A stretch of 61,199 nt of DNA from Microbacterium sp. (GCF_011620665.1 NZ_WOYQ01000076.1:1-61199), one strand, 5' to 3'. Counted from the stretch's first letter, positions 16,637 to 26,317 are shown. Program-made: numbers and translations. Notes: generated by a model not told the origin, from the letters alone.

Positions 16637-18138
16637 CCGTGCCCGCGTCTGCGCCCGCGACGGTGAGCATCGCGCTGAGCGATGGTCAGCGCTGGCGGGC
16701 CTTCTGGGTGTGCGTATCGGTCGCGGCGCTCACGATCCTCGACCTGACCAAGGTGAACGTCGCATTGCCGTCGATCGAACAGGCGTTCGGCGCCGAGTCC
16801 ACGGAGCTGCAACTCGTCGTCTCGGGATACGTGCTGAGCTTCGGGCTCGCCCTCGTCCCATTCGGTCGCTTGGGCGACCAGCGTTCCCGCAAGGCCCTGT
16901 TCGTCATCGGGCTCAGCCTGTTCACACTGACGAGCGTCGTGTGCGCACTCGCACCGACCGTCGAGGTGCTCCTCATCGGGCGCCTCGTCCAGGGTCTGGC
17001 AGCCGGCATCCAGATGCCCCAGGTCATCGGCACGATTCAGCAGCTGTTCACCGGCAAGGAGCGGGGTCGCGCCTTCGGTCTCTTCGGTGCGACGATCGGG
17101 GTCTCGACCGCGTTCGGCCCGACCCTCGGTGGGCTGATGATCGCGATCGGCGGTCCCACCGACGGCTGGCGGTACATCTTCTGGATGAACGTGCCCCTTA
17201 CCCTGCTGGTGCTCGCGGGCGTCCTCACCCTGCTGCCGCGCACGCGGCACCGCACGCCGGGCAGGGTCCAGCTCGACCCGGTCGGCGTCGCCCTGTTCGG
17301 GTTCACGGTGATCGCCCTGATGTGGCCGTTCCTGTTCACGACCGGATCGCCCGACGACGATCCGCGGCGATGGTGGATGCTGACCGCTTTCGCCGTGTTC
17401 GCCGCGCTGTTCGTCTGGTGGGAGCGCCGATACTCGGATGCCGGCAAGAGCCCTCTCATCCCGTTCTCGCTGTTCGGGATCTCGTCGTACCGCAACGGCA
17501 CCCTGATCGTCACGGCATACTTCACCGCGCTTCCTGCGCTGTTCCTGCTGACGACGCTCTTCCTGCAACTGGGCGTCGGCCTGGAGCCCGTGTACGCCGG
17601 CATGGTTTCGATCGGATTCGCTGTCGTGAGCGCTGGTTCGGCGTGGGTCGGCGGAAATCTGGTCGGCCGCCTCGGTCGACCGCTCGTCGTGTGGGGATTG
17701 GGCATCGTCCTGCTCGGCACGGCGGCGCTCACGTGGATCGCCTCCGCGCTGCCCGTCGCGATCGTCGCCCTTGCGATGGCGGGGGTCATGGCCGTTGCCG
17801 GGCTGGGTGCCGGCTTGGTCGTCGCACCCAACCAGACCCTGACGCTCGCCGAGATCCCGACGCACGAAGGAGGCCTCGCCGGGTCCGTCGGTCAGCTGAG
17901 CCAGCGCATCGGCACGGCCGTCGGCACGGCCGTCTCGCTGTCGATCTTCTACGCCGCGATCCACAGTGACGCCGCCCAGACGCACTCGATCGAGGTCTAC
18001 CGCAATGCCTATGCCTACGGGATGACGGCGGTCGGGGTGTTCCTGGGCCTGGCCTTTCTGCTCGCGGTCATCGACCTCGGTGCCCGTCGGCGCGCTCGCT
18101 CTGCGGGCGCTGAGGCCGCTCTCACGCCCGAGATCTGA
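16633..18138 (+). CDS. DHA2-type MFS exporter
   Basis: Proton-driven exporter of the 14-helix DHA2 branch, 501 residues. The N-terminal helix has TILDLTKVNVALPSIEQAFG, the counterpart of the DHA2 LDxTIVNVALP signature with Lys where the usual residue is hydrophobic. It is followed by FGRLGDQRSRKALFVIG (motif A), LVQGLAAGIQMPQVIGTIQQLF and SLSIFYAAI near the C-terminus. The family exports drugs, dyes or metabolites; the substrate here is unknown. It starts at GTG 16633, overlapping the 21-codon ORF stop. A strong hairpin follows it. Confidence 0.85.
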   Translation: MTVPASAPATVSIALSDGQRWRAFWVCVSVAALTILDLTKVNVALPSIEQAFGAESTELQLVVSGYVLSFGLALVPFGRLGDQRSRKALFVIGLSLFTLTSVVCALAPTVEVLLIGRLVQGLAAGIQMPQVIGTIQQLFTGKERGRAFGLFGATIGVSTAFGPTLGGLMIAIGGPTDGWRYIFWMNVPLTLLVLAGVLTLLPRTRHRTPGRVQLDPVGVALFGFTVIALMWPFLFTTGSPDDDPRRWWMLTAFAVFAALFVWWERRYSDAGKSPLIPFSLFGISSYRNGTLIVTAYFTALPALFLLTTLFLQLGVGLEPVYAGMVSIGFAVVSAGSAWVGGNLVGRLGRPLVVWGLGIVLLGTAALTWIASALPVAIVALAMAGVMAVAGLGAGLVVAPNQTLTLAEIPTHEGGLAGSVGQLSQRIGTAVGTAVSLSIFYAAIHSDAAQTHSIEVYRNAYAYGMTAVGVFLGLAFLLAVIDLGARRRARSAGAEAALTPEI

Positions 18139-18145
18139 CCCGTCC

Positions 18146-18180
18146 GGCCCGCGGCGGATGCCTGCCACCCGCCGCGGGCC
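18146..18180 (+). terminator. Strong GC hairpin terminator after MFS gene
   Basis: GGCCCGCGGCGG and CCGCCGCGGGCC form a perfect 12-bp stem with an 11-base loop, eight bases after the MFS stop codon. There is no U-tract, as often in actinobacteria. Confidence 0.6.
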
Positions 18181-18206
18181 TGCGACCCGATGTCGGCGGC
18201 TGCTCG

Positions 18207-18212
18207 TAGCGT
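18207..18212 (+). promoter_or_regulatory. -10 hexamer TAGCGT, leaderless sbcD
   Basis: TAGCGT, GGAGGGC, ATG 18220. The purine-rich GGAGGG lies upstream of the expected transcript start. Confidence 0.45.
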
Positions 18213-18219
18213 GGAGGGC

Positions 18220-19368
18220 ATGCGCATCCTGCACACCTCCGACTGGCACATCGGGCGGACCTTCCACGGTAACTCCACTCTCGACGCGCTGAGAGGTGTG
18301 CTCGACACGCTCACCGCACAGGTGCGCGAGCGGGGCGTGGACGTCGTGATCGTCGCCGGTGATGTGTTCGATTCGGCCACCCCTGCGGCCGCGTGCTATC
18401 TGCTCCTCTCCGAGACGCTGCGGGGCCTGGCCGACGCGGGCGCGCAGGTCATCGTCACGAGCGGCAACCACGATTCGGCCGCTCGCCTCGGCTTCCAGGC
18501 CGGTGTGCTGCGCAGCGGCATCCGCGTGCTCACCGACCCCGCGACGCTCGCCGCACCCGTGACCGTCGACGACGAGCACGGACCCGTGCACTTCTACGGC
18601 ATCCCGTTCCTCGAGCCGGCGCTGCTGCGTCATCTCTGGCCGGGCGTGCGCACGCAGCGAGATGTCCTCGCCCACGCGATGGGCCTCGTGCGCGATGACC
18701 TCGCCGCACGCGGAGGGCGGTCGGTCGCGATCGCGCACTGTTTCGCTGCGGGAGTGGAAGCGACACCACAGCTCGAACGCGACATTCAGCAGGGCGGTCT
18801 CGATGTCGTGCCGATCAGCGCCTTCACCGGCGTCGACTACGCGGCGCTCGGCCACATCCACGGGCGCCAGACGCTCGCCGAGAACGTTCGCTACGCCGGC
18901 GCCCCGCTGCACTATTCCTTCGGCGAGGGGAGCAAGCCCCGCGGGTCGTGGCTCGTCGAGCTGGGCGCCGACGGGCTCACCGCCGTCGAGTGGCTCGCGC
19001 TTCCCGTACCGAGACAGCTCGTCACTCTGCGGGGTCCGCTCGACGAGCTGCTCACCGACCCGTCCTATGCCGCCGTGCAGGATGCGTGGGTCTGCGCCGT
19101 GTACACCGACGCTCTGCCGGAGCGAGATCCGCTGCGCCGGCTGCAGGAACGCTACCCGCACTGCGCGATGGTCTCGCACGCCCCGGCGGGCGTGCGCGTC
19201 GACGAGCGCCGCAGCTACCTTCAGCGGGTGCGCGCGGCGCGAACCGACGCCGAGCTGGTCGACACGTTCCTCCAGCACGTCCGTCAGGGCGAGGGCGCGA
19301 GTGAGCGTGAGAGCGACATTCTCCGCGACGTCCTCGATGAGCGGATCCGCGTCGAGGCGCTGACGTGA
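18220..19368 (+). CDS. sbcD: Nuclease SbcCD subunit D
   Basis: Mre11-type metallophosphoesterase subunit of the SbcCD complex, which cleaves hairpins and processes DNA ends. The 382-residue protein begins with the canonical MRILHTSDWHIGR. The five phosphoesterase motifs are visible: DWHIG, VIVAGDVFD, TSGNHDS, AIAHCF and GHIHGRQ. ATG 18220 is chosen over an in-frame ATG at 18190 because of the family N-terminus and the TAGCGT -10. sbcC follows after 13 bp, so the two form one operon. Confidence 0.95.
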   Translation: MRILHTSDWHIGRTFHGNSTLDALRGVLDTLTAQVRERGVDVVIVAGDVFDSATPAAACYLLLSETLRGLADAGAQVIVTSGNHDSAARLGFQAGVLRSGIRVLTDPATLAAPVTVDDEHGPVHFYGIPFLEPALLRHLWPGVRTQRDVLAHAMGLVRDDLAARGGRSVAIAHCFAAGVEATPQLERDIQQGGLDVVPISAFTGVDYAALGHIHGRQTLAENVRYAGAPLHYSFGEGSKPRGSWLVELGADGLTAVEWLALPVPRQLVTLRGPLDELLTDPSYAAVQDAWVCAVYTDALPERDPLRRLQERYPHCAMVSHAPAGVRVDERRSYLQRVRAARTDAELVDTFLQHVRQGEGASERESDILRDVLDERIRVEALT

Positions 19369-19381
19369 CCCGAGGGGTGTC

Positions 19382-22351
19382 ATGAAGCTCCATCGCCTCG
19401 AGCTCACAGGATTCGGACCGTTCCGTGACACGCAGACCGTTGATTTCGACGCGTTCGATGACGACGGCGTGTTCCTCATCGCAGGACGCACCGGCGCCGG
19501 AAAGTCCAGCATCCTCGACGGCGTCAGTTTCGCGCTGTACGGCGTGGTGCCCCGCTATGAGAGCGGCGAGCGACGGCTGCGCAGCGATCATTGCTTCCTC
19601 GGCGATCCCACCCGTGTGCGACTCGAGTTCACGGTCGGTGATCGGCGTTGGCGTGTGACTCGCGCACCCGAGTACGACCGACCCGCGAAGCGCGGCGGTG
19701 GGCTCACGATCGAGCCGACGCGTGCGGAGCTCGAAGAGCGCGTAGACGGAGCCTGGGTCGGCCGGGCCGCGAAGCCGCGCGAGGTCGGCATCCTGCTCGA
19801 CGAGGAGATCGGGCTGAACGCCCAGCAGTTCCAGCAGGTGATCCTGCTCGCTCAGAACAAGTTCTCGCGCTTCCTGCTCGCGGGCAACGACGAACGGCAG
19901 GCTCTGCTGCGGACGCTCTTCGGCACACAGCGTTTCCAGAGGTACATGGACGAGCTGGAGCAGCGTCGCCGCGACGCGCAGAGGGCGCGGGAGGACAGTG
20001 AGGCGCATGTGCGCACTCTCCTCGAGATCGCCGAGCGGCTGGTCGCCGCGCACGACCTGGCCGACGCGGATGAACGACCCACCGATGTGCCCGGCCGCCG
20101 TGACGTCGTCGAGCGCGCCCTGCGGCGCGCCGAATACCGCCACGACGTCGCGAAGACCAGCCGGGTGACGGTTGAGGCGGCCGCTGAGGCAGCGGCGGTG
20201 ACGCTTTCCGCAGCGATCGCCCATGCCGTCGCGCTCGGCGAGCTCGCCGACGGGCGTGCGCGCCTGACTCAGCTGGAGAGCGAGCTGCCACAGATCGAGG
20301 CGGATCGTTCTCGTCTTCGCCGCGCACAGCAGGCCGAGACGCTCCGCGCGACGATGGATGCCGCCGATCGCGCGGCAACCGCCCACGCGGCGGCCGTCGA
20401 CGCAGCCGCGCGTGCGCTCGCCGCCTGGCGTGCGGACGGCGGCGAGGGCGACCTCGATGCGATGATCGATCGCTTGACCGGAGACGTCGCCCTCTGGTCG
20501 GCGGCGGCGCGACGCGAACGCGAGCTCGCCGAGCTCGATCGCACCCTGGCCGCGCAGGGCGACGAAATGCGACGACTGGCGGACGTCGTCTCCGCGCTCG
20601 ATGCCGAGCTGGGTGCTCTTCCCTCCGCACGGGCGCGCCTCGATGCCGGCATCGCGGCACTTTCCGTCAGCGCGCAGCGACGTGCTGACCTCCGGGCGAG
20701 TCTGGCCGGGCTGGAGGCGATGATCGTCGCAACCGTCGAGGCGACAGACCTCGCGGAGCGCATGCGCGCGGCTGAGGCGGACTATGCGCGCGAGAGCGCG
20801 ACTGCCGCCGACGCGGCCGACGCGGTCACCGTGCTCCTCCAGCGGCGAATGGCGGGGTATGCCAGTGAACTGGGATCGGCGCTCGTCGAGGGGGAGCCGT
20901 GCGCTGTGTGCGGCTCCCGCGAGCACCCCCGCCCCGCCCCGCCGAGCGAAGCGCCCGTCACGGCCCAGGACCTCACGGCAGCCGAAGCGCGGCGCGATCA
21001 CACCGCTGATCGCGCCGCTCGTGCGGGTGCGCACGCCCGGTTGGCGCGTGACGCGTATGCGACGGCCGCGGTGCGCGCGGGTGAGCGCCCACTTGCAGAG
21101 CTGGAAGAGGACGCGCGTGCCTGTCGAGCCGAAGTGCACGACGCCGATGAGGCCGCGGTGCGCGTGGACGAGCTGATCGCCGAGCGCGACGACGCAGACC
21201 GCCGTGCGAGTGTGCTCCACAGCGATCGTGCAGAACGAGTGGCAGAGCGAGAGCGGTGTGCGATCGACCACGCGGGCATCGTCAGCACGGCCGCGGCGCT
21301 GCGCGCGGAGCTGGCGGCAGCGCGGGGCGAGTTTCCGAGCGTCGCCGACCGCGTGGCCGACGCGGTCGCGCGCCGCGACAACGCGCGGGCTGCGCGCTCG
21401 GCGCGCGATGCGCTGTCGGAGCGCGTGCGCGCGCTCACCGGGGCGCTCGCTGATCGCGACGAGCGCCTCGCAGCATCCGATTTCGCCGATGCGGCGGAGG
21501 CGGTGCGCGCGCTGCTCGATGCGGACGAGCAGGCCCACCTCGATCAGCGCATCGCCGCGCACACTGCGGAGCTCGTGGCGCTCCGATCGCGGCTGCTGAG
21601 CCTCGAGCTGGGCGTGCTCGACGCTCCGGCCGTCGATCTCGACGGGGCCCGGGCGGCGGCATCCCTCGCTGACACGGCACGCGCCGCTGCGATCGGTGCC
21701 GAGCGTGATGCGCACAACGCGGTGCTGCGCCTGCGGGAACTCCTCGCCGATGTCGATGCTGCCGCCGCCGGCGGCGCGACTCTCGCCGAAGACGCGGCCA
21801 TCACGAGTCGCCTCGCCGACACGGTTGCCGGGCGAGCACCGAACACCATGAAGATGGATCTCGAGACATTCGTCCTGGCGGCCGAGCTCGAAGAGATCGT
21901 CGCGGCCGCTAATCTGCGGCTCACCGAGATGTCGGCGGGGCGATACACGCTTCACCACTCAGACGCGCGCGCTGCACGGGGTCGGGCGTCGGGGCTCGCC
22001 ATCGAGGTGCTCGACGCCTATACGGGCCGACTACGCTCGCCCCAATCGCTATCTGGAGGCGAGACGTTCCTCGCGTCCCTCGCGCTCGCCCTGGGTCTCG
22101 CCGAAGTGGTGACAGCGCGCGCCGGGGGCATCCGGCTGGACACGCTCTTCATCGATGAGGGGTTCGGTTCGCTCGACCCCGAGACCCTCGAGCTGGCGAT
22201 GCGGACGCTCGACGAGTTGCGCGCCGGCGGCCGCACCGTCGGGGTCATCAGTCACGTCGAGGCGATGAAGGAGCAGCTGCCTGCTCAGGTCACCGTTGAG
22301 GCCGTCGGCCAAGGGCCGAGCACAATCCGGCAGGGCGTTGCTGTCGCATGA
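19382..22351 (+). CDS. sbcC: Nuclease SbcCD subunit C (SMC-like ATPase)
   Basis: Rad50-type ATPase partner of SbcD, 989 residues. Walker A is GRTGAGKS at 35-42. Long Ala/Arg/Glu-rich coiled-coil arms flank the zinc-hook CAVC (Cys507, Cys510) in GEPCAVCGSREHPRP. The ABC signature SLSGGETFLASLALALGL is near 890-907 and Walker B with catalytic Glu, LFIDEGFGSLD, near 921-931. All catalytic parts are intact. The length is close to the family norm for actinobacteria. It ends 7 bp from the convergent EPT-repeat gene. Confidence 0.95.
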   Translation: MKLHRLELTGFGPFRDTQTVDFDAFDDDGVFLIAGRTGAGKSSILDGVSFALYGVVPRYESGERRLRSDHCFLGDPTRVRLEFTVGDRRWRVTRAPEYDRPAKRGGGLTIEPTRAELEERVDGAWVGRAAKPREVGILLDEEIGLNAQQFQQVILLAQNKFSRFLLAGNDERQALLRTLFGTQRFQRYMDELEQRRRDAQRAREDSEAHVRTLLEIAERLVAAHDLADADERPTDVPGRRDVVERALRRAEYRHDVAKTSRVTVEAAAEAAAVTLSAAIAHAVALGELADGRARLTQLESELPQIEADRSRLRRAQQAETLRATMDAADRAATAHAAAVDAAARALAAWRADGGEGDLDAMIDRLTGDVALWSAAARRERELAELDRTLAAQGDEMRRLADVVSALDAELGALPSARARLDAGIAALSVSAQRRADLRASLAGLEAMIVATVEATDLAERMRAAEADYARESATAADAADAVTVLLQRRMAGYASELGSALVEGEPCAVCGSREHPRPAPPSEAPVTAQDLTAAEARRDHTADRAARAGAHARLARDAYATAAVRAGERPLAELEEDARACRAEVHDADEAAVRVDELIAERDDADRRASVLHSDRAERVAERERCAIDHAGIVSTAAALRAELAAARGEFPSVADRVADAVARRDNARAARSARDALSERVRALTGALADRDERLAASDFADAAEAVRALLDADEQAHLDQRIAAHTAELVALRSRLLSLELGVLDAPAVDLDGARAAASLADTARAAAIGAERDAHNAVLRLRELLADVDAAAAGGATLAEDAAITSRLADTVAGRAPNTMKMDLETFVLAAELEEIVAAANLRLTEMSAGRYTLHHSDARAARGRASGLAIEVLDAYTGRLRSPQSLSGGETFLASLALALGLAEVVTARAGGIRLDTLFIDEGFGSLDPETLELAMRTLDELRAGGRTVGVISHVEAMKEQLPAQVTVEAVGQGPSTIRQGVAVA

Positions 22352-22358
22352 TCAGCTG

Positions 22359-23366
22359 TCATTGCAGATAGGTCTGTGCTGATGTCAGGACCGCCCGGTA
22401 CAGCTCGCGCAGCGTCTCGGCCGAGATCGCATCGCCCGGCTTCGCCAGTTCGGCGTCGACGATCGCGTCGATCCCGCTGTCATCTGTGATCAGAAGTGTC
22501 TGGCCGATCATCAGCAGCTGGTCGTCCGGGAAGTAGGCGTCCACGATGTCGGGGGTGAGGAAAGGGTCGACGGACGCCATGATCTGGTGGATCTTCGGGC
22601 GCACGTCCGCGAGGAACGCTGCCTTGGCGGCGTCATCCGGTGGGGACACGGTCGGGTCGTCACTCGGCTGCGCGATCGCCCCGCCGTCACTCGGCGCGGC
22701 GCTGGGCACGGTGGGGGTCCAGGGAATCGGCGCGGGGCCGGACCCGAACAGGAACAGCGCAAAGATCAGCGAGAACAAGGCGATGACGCCGCCGAGGAGC
22801 GAGAAGATCAGCGCCGTGACGCTCAGCCCCTTGCCTGCGTTTTCCCTTCCGATGAGCCCGACCAGCGAGATGACGAAGGCGGCCAGGAGCAGAAGCCCTG
22901 CGACGAGCGCGAAACCGAGGCCGACCCACACGATCGGGATGAGCCCGGCGAGCGCGGCGACGACTCCCGAGATGGAGAGCGCCAGTGCGGTCCATGCGAC
23001 GCGTCTGGTGCGCGTATCGGGGGCAATCGTTACCGCGGCGGGCGGCAGCGCAACGGCAGTCTGACCGCCGTCAGCGCCGTGCACCTCGGTGGGTGTTTCT
23101 GGTTCGGTGGGTGTTTCTGGTTCGGTGGGTGTTTCGGGTTCGGTGGGTTTGGTGGGTTCGTCGGGGTTGGTGGGTTGGGTGGGTTCGGCAGGCTCGGTGG
23201 GTGTTTCGGGTTCGGTGGGTTCGGTGGGTTCGGCAGGCTCGGTGGGTGTTTCGGGTTCGGTGGGTTCGGTGGGTTCGTCGGGTTCGTCGGGTTCGGTGGG
23301 CTCGGTGGGTTCGTCGGGCCCGGAGGACGCGTTCTCGGGCGGCACGTTCGGCGGAGTGGTCGACAT
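22359..23366 (-). CDS. EPT-repeat membrane protein, DUF4190-like
   Basis: 335-residue membrane protein of unknown function. Residues 16-94 are almost entirely Glu-Pro-Thr repeats (EPTEP, ETPTEPAEP), acidic and presumably extended. Then come three or four hydrophobic segments at about 122-215 with the FVISLVGLIGRENAGKGLSVTALIFSLLG pattern typical of DUF4190-like small membrane domains. A soluble C-terminal region follows, beginning with a Pro/Ser linker. GAGGA precedes ATG 23366 (spacing about five). The repeat DNA could vary in copy number between strains. It is not part of an obvious operon. Confidence 0.7.
   Translation of the reverse strand: MSTTPPNVPPENASSGPDEPTEPTEPDEPDEPTEPTEPETPTEPAEPTEPTEPETPTEPAEPTQPTNPDEPTKPTEPETPTEPETPTEPETPTEVHGADGGQTAVALPPAAVTIAPDTRTRRVAWTALALSISGVVAALAGLIPIVWVGLGFALVAGLLLLAAFVISLVGLIGRENAGKGLSVTALIFSLLGGVIALFSLIFALFLFGSGPAPIPWTPTVPSAAPSDGGAIAQPSDDPTVSPPDDAAKAAFLADVRPKIHQIMASVDPFLTPDIVDAYFPDDQLLMIGQTLLITDDSGIDAIVDAELAKPGDAISAETLRELYRAVLTSAQTYLQ
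23085..23321. repeat. Minisatellite encoding the EPT repeats
   Basis: Plus-strand units such as GGTTCGGTGGGTGTTTC and GGTTCGGTGGGTTC recur in multiples of 9 bp, keeping frame. Several copies are identical at the DNA level, suggesting recent slippage or recombination. Confidence 0.75.
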
Positions 23367-23611
23367 CGGATCCTCGGTTCTGTGTGTGAGCGCGGTGCGG
23401 CGCGCGCCCGGTGATTGCGTGATCTTGAGAATACTCAGGTCGAGCGGGACGACCGATCACCGGCCCGAACGGAGACCGCGGTGTCGGCCGAGATCTCCGA
23501 TGCGGGATCACGCAGCATCTTGGCCGCCGATCTGTTTCCTCTGGCCCGTGGGCTCACTTCGCGGACCGCAGTGGGCCAGGATGGGGGGAGCGACGCATCC
23601 GAAGGAGCGAC

Positions 23612-24199
23612 ATGGCACTGCAGACGATTCCGTTGGAAACTCCCCCGGGGGTTTCGGCCCGTCTCGGGTGGGACCCGGCAACCACAGTGCACGATCGGCG
23701 GCGCATGATCGCGAAGGAGCTGATCGCCGCTCAGCTCGGTTGCGAGCCCACGGATGTCGAGATCGAGCGCGAAGCGCCGCGCGGATTCGGCTACCACACC
23801 CGGCTGATCGCTTCCCGCGACGGCGAGGAACTGCCCATCGCAATCATCACGGCGAGCTATCGCGCCGCGACGGTCGTCGCCATCTGCGATCCCGGGCTCC
23901 CGCTCGGGATCGACATCCGTGACATGCACCCCGAGCCCGCGGACATCCGTCAGATGCAGAAGCACTCCCGGCTCTTCGACGAGCAGAACATCCCCGACCT
24001 GCTCCACCACTGGGTGTGTGTCCAGGCAGTCCTCGAGGCGGACGGTCGAGGTGTGCGGGTTGCTCCTGAGCACGTCCGACTCGACTCCGGTCGCCACACG
24101 GGCTGGCTCCTCGATCGAAAAATGAAGTACGCGCTCGTCGACGCATCGCGCGACGGCTGGGTCATCACCATCGCGTCGGGTGCCCAATCGGCAGAGTGA
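23612..24199 (+). CDS. Degenerate 4'-phosphopantetheinyl-transferase-like protein
   Basis: 195-residue protein with the layout of the Sfp-type PPTase superfamily: PLGIDIRDMHP with Asp101 (cf. GIDxE), then HHWVCVQAVLEADGRGVRVAPEHVRL around Trp134 (cf. WxxKEAxxKxxGxG). The Mg-binding Glu after GID is Arg103 and the Glu of the KE pair is Gln138, with Val at the Lys site. Two of the three acidic metal ligands are therefore missing, and transfer activity is doubtful. GAAGGAG precedes ATG 23612. No polyketide, peptide-synthetase or fatty-acid synthase gene is nearby. It could be a binding protein or have another activity. Confidence 0.6.
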   Translation: MALQTIPLETPPGVSARLGWDPATTVHDRRRMIAKELIAAQLGCEPTDVEIEREAPRGFGYHTRLIASRDGEELPIAIITASYRAATVVAICDPGLPLGIDIRDMHPEPADIRQMQKHSRLFDEQNIPDLLHHWVCVQAVLEADGRGVRVAPEHVRLDSGRHTGWLLDRKMKYALVDASRDGWVITIASGAQSAE

Positions 24200-24217
24200 G
24201 GGTCGGGGCGGCCGGGT

Positions 24218-26311
24218 TCACTCCCCAGCGGCCGGCGCCTCGAGGGACGCATCGAGTTCCGCGAGCCACACGCGAGGGTTGCCGTCGCTCGGCGCGCGCC
24301 AGTCGCCGCGCGGCGAGAGCGACCCGGCCGGGAGCACCTTCGGGCCGTTCGGGATCGCGGTTCGCTTGAACTGCGCGAAGCCGAGGAAGCGCCGCAGGAA
24401 CACACGCATCCAGCGAACGATCTCTTCGCGGTCGTACGCATAGCGATCGGCGGACGGGAAGCCGGGCGGCCAGGCGCCGGCATCCGGATCGGTCCACGCC
24501 CGTTCGGCGAGGAAGACGATCTTCGAGGGGCGCATGCCGTAGCGCAGCACGTGGAACAGCGTGAAATCGTGGAGCGCGTACGGGCCGATGGCGTCTTCGG
24601 TCGACTGGGTCTTGCCGTCCTGCCCGGCCGGAACGAGCTCGGGACTGATCTCGGTGTCGAGCACCGACTGCAGCACCGCCTTGGCCTCATCGGTGAGCAC
24701 CATCGCCCCTCCGGTCCCCGCCGCGGCCGAAGTGGCGCTGTGCGAGATCACCCACCGGATGAGGTGCTGGATGAGCGTCTTCGGCACGCCCGCGTTCACG
24801 GCGTAATGGCTCATCTGATCGCCCACGCCGTACGTCGCCCAGCCGAGAGCGAGTTCGGACAGATCCGACGTGCCGACGACGAAGCCGCCGTTCTGGTTCG
24901 CGAGGCGGAAGAGGAAGTCGGTGCGTGCGCCGGCCTGCACGTTCTCGAAGGTGACGTCGTACACGGGCTCGCCATCCGCGTACGGGTGAGCGATGCCCGC
25001 CAGCAGCTCGTTCGCCATCGGCCGGATGTCGATCGTCTCTATTGACGCGCCGAGCGATTCTGCCAGCGCGATCGCGTTCGATCTGGTGTGGTCACTGGTC
25101 GCGAATCCGGGCATCGTGTACGCGAGGATGTCGCTGCGCGGGCGCCCCATCCGATCCATCGCGCGGGCGACGACCAGCAGGGCATGCGTCGAGTCCAGAC
25201 CGCCGCTCACGCCGATGACCGGCTTCGGTGAACCGATCGCGCGCATCCGCTGTTCGAGCCCGGACACCTGGATGTTGAAGGCCTCATAGCAGTCTTGATC
25301 GAGCCGTGCGGCGTCATCCGGGACGAACGGGAAGCGGTCGAGGTGACGTCGAAGCCCCGTCGTGGATGCCGGCGGCTCGACCGCGAATGTGATACGCCGG
25401 TGGTGCTCCCACGGCTGCGCGCGGTTGTCGTCGAAAGTGCCCTGGCGCAGCCGATCCTGGCGCAGCCGATCCAGGTCGACGTCGGCGTACGCGGTCCGAG
25501 CGCCGTCCGGGAACCGTTCCGTCTCGGCGAGGAGCGTGCCGCCCTCGTAGATCATCGTCTGGCCATCCCACGAGACATCGTTCGTGGACTCGCCGTCGCC
25601 CGCGGCGGCGTAGGCATATGCCGCGAGGCACCGCAGCGATTGCGATTGCACGAGGATGCGGCGGTCTTCGGCGCGTGCGACCGTGATGGGGCTTCCCGAC
25701 AGGTTGAGCAGGACCGTCGCCCCGGCCAGAGCCGCGGACGACGATGGCGGCACCGGCACCCAGAGGTCCTCGCAGACCTCTGCGTGGACGACGAGACCCG
25801 GAACATCGGTCGCTTCGAACAGCAAATCCGTGCCGACCGGAACCTCGGCCCCGGCGAGCATGACAGACGCGGGCGCGTCCGCGCCGGAGGCGTACCAGCG
25901 GCGTTCGTAGAACTCGCGATAGGTGGGCAGGTGGGTCTTCGGCGCGACACCGAGGACGGCGCCGCGGTGGATCACCACGGCGCAGTTGTACAGGCGCGAT
26001 CCGATCTGCAGCGGCGCGCCGATCACGATCAGGGGGTGCAGATCCGCGGATGCAGCGGCGATCTCCGCGATGGCCGCCAGGACGGCATCGAGAACGACAT
26101 CCTGCATGACGAGGTCATCGATCGCGTATCCGGTCAGACAGAGCTCCGGGAACACCGCGACCGCCGCTCCGGCGGCATCCGCATCACGAGCGGCCGTCAG
26201 CACGGCGGCCGCGTTGGCGACCGGATCGGCGATGGCGACCGGGATCGTGCACGCCGCGATGCGTCCGAAGCCGTGACGGTACGGATTCTCGAACGGCAGG
26301 CTCTCGCTCAC
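24218..26311 (-). CDS. nadE: Glutamine-dependent NAD+ synthase
   Basis: Amidates nicotinic acid adenine dinucleotide to NAD+ using glutamine, the last step of NAD synthesis. The 697-residue chain has an N-terminal nitrilase-type glutaminase domain (about 15-300) with catalytic triad Glu56 (VFPELCLTGY), Lys125 (VAPKTHLP) and Cys180 (HAEVCEDLW). The C-terminal synthetase domain (about 340-690) has the ATP-pyrophosphatase loop SGGLDS at 369-374. It starts at GTG 26309-26311, with CAGACT six bases upstream on the minus strand, so a leaderless message is likely. Confidence 0.95.
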   Translation of the reverse strand: MSESLPFENPYRHGFGRIAACTIPVAIADPVANAAAVLTAARDADAAGAAVAVFPELCLTGYAIDDLVMQDVVLDAVLAAIAEIAAASADLHPLIVIGAPLQIGSRLYNCAVVIHRGAVLGVAPKTHLPTYREFYERRWYASGADAPASVMLAGAEVPVGTDLLFEATDVPGLVVHAEVCEDLWVPVPPSSSAALAGATVLLNLSGSPITVARAEDRRILVQSQSLRCLAAYAYAAAGDGESTNDVSWDGQTMIYEGGTLLAETERFPDGARTAYADVDLDRLRQDRLRQGTFDDNRAQPWEHHRRITFAVEPPASTTGLRRHLDRFPFVPDDAARLDQDCYEAFNIQVSGLEQRMRAIGSPKPVIGVSGGLDSTHALLVVARAMDRMGRPRSDILAYTMPGFATSDHTRSNAIALAESLGASIETIDIRPMANELLAGIAHPYADGEPVYDVTFENVQAGARTDFLFRLANQNGGFVVGTSDLSELALGWATYGVGDQMSHYAVNAGVPKTLIQHLIRWVISHSATSAAAGTGGAMVLTDEAKAVLQSVLDTEISPELVPAGQDGKTQSTEDAIGPYALHDFTLFHVLRYGMRPSKIVFLAERAWTDPDAGAWPPGFPSADRYAYDREEIVRWMRVFLRRFLGFAQFKRTAIPNGPKVLPAGSLSPRGDWRAPSDGNPRVWLAELDASLEAPAAGE

Positions 26312-26317
26312 GAGACC

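Noticed and set aside
16450..19512. A 1020-codon minus-strand open frame across the MFS and sbcD genes
   Set aside because: The product is a His/Asp/Arg-rich low-complexity shadow, typical of high-GC antisense frames, lying over two genes with strong family signatures.
19052..21958. A 968-codon minus-strand frame within sbcC
   Set aside because: Antisense shadow; sbcC has all Rad50 motifs.
23085..23321. CRISPR array
   Set aside because: The repeats are in multiples of three, without unique spacers, inside a coding gene; no cas genes are present.
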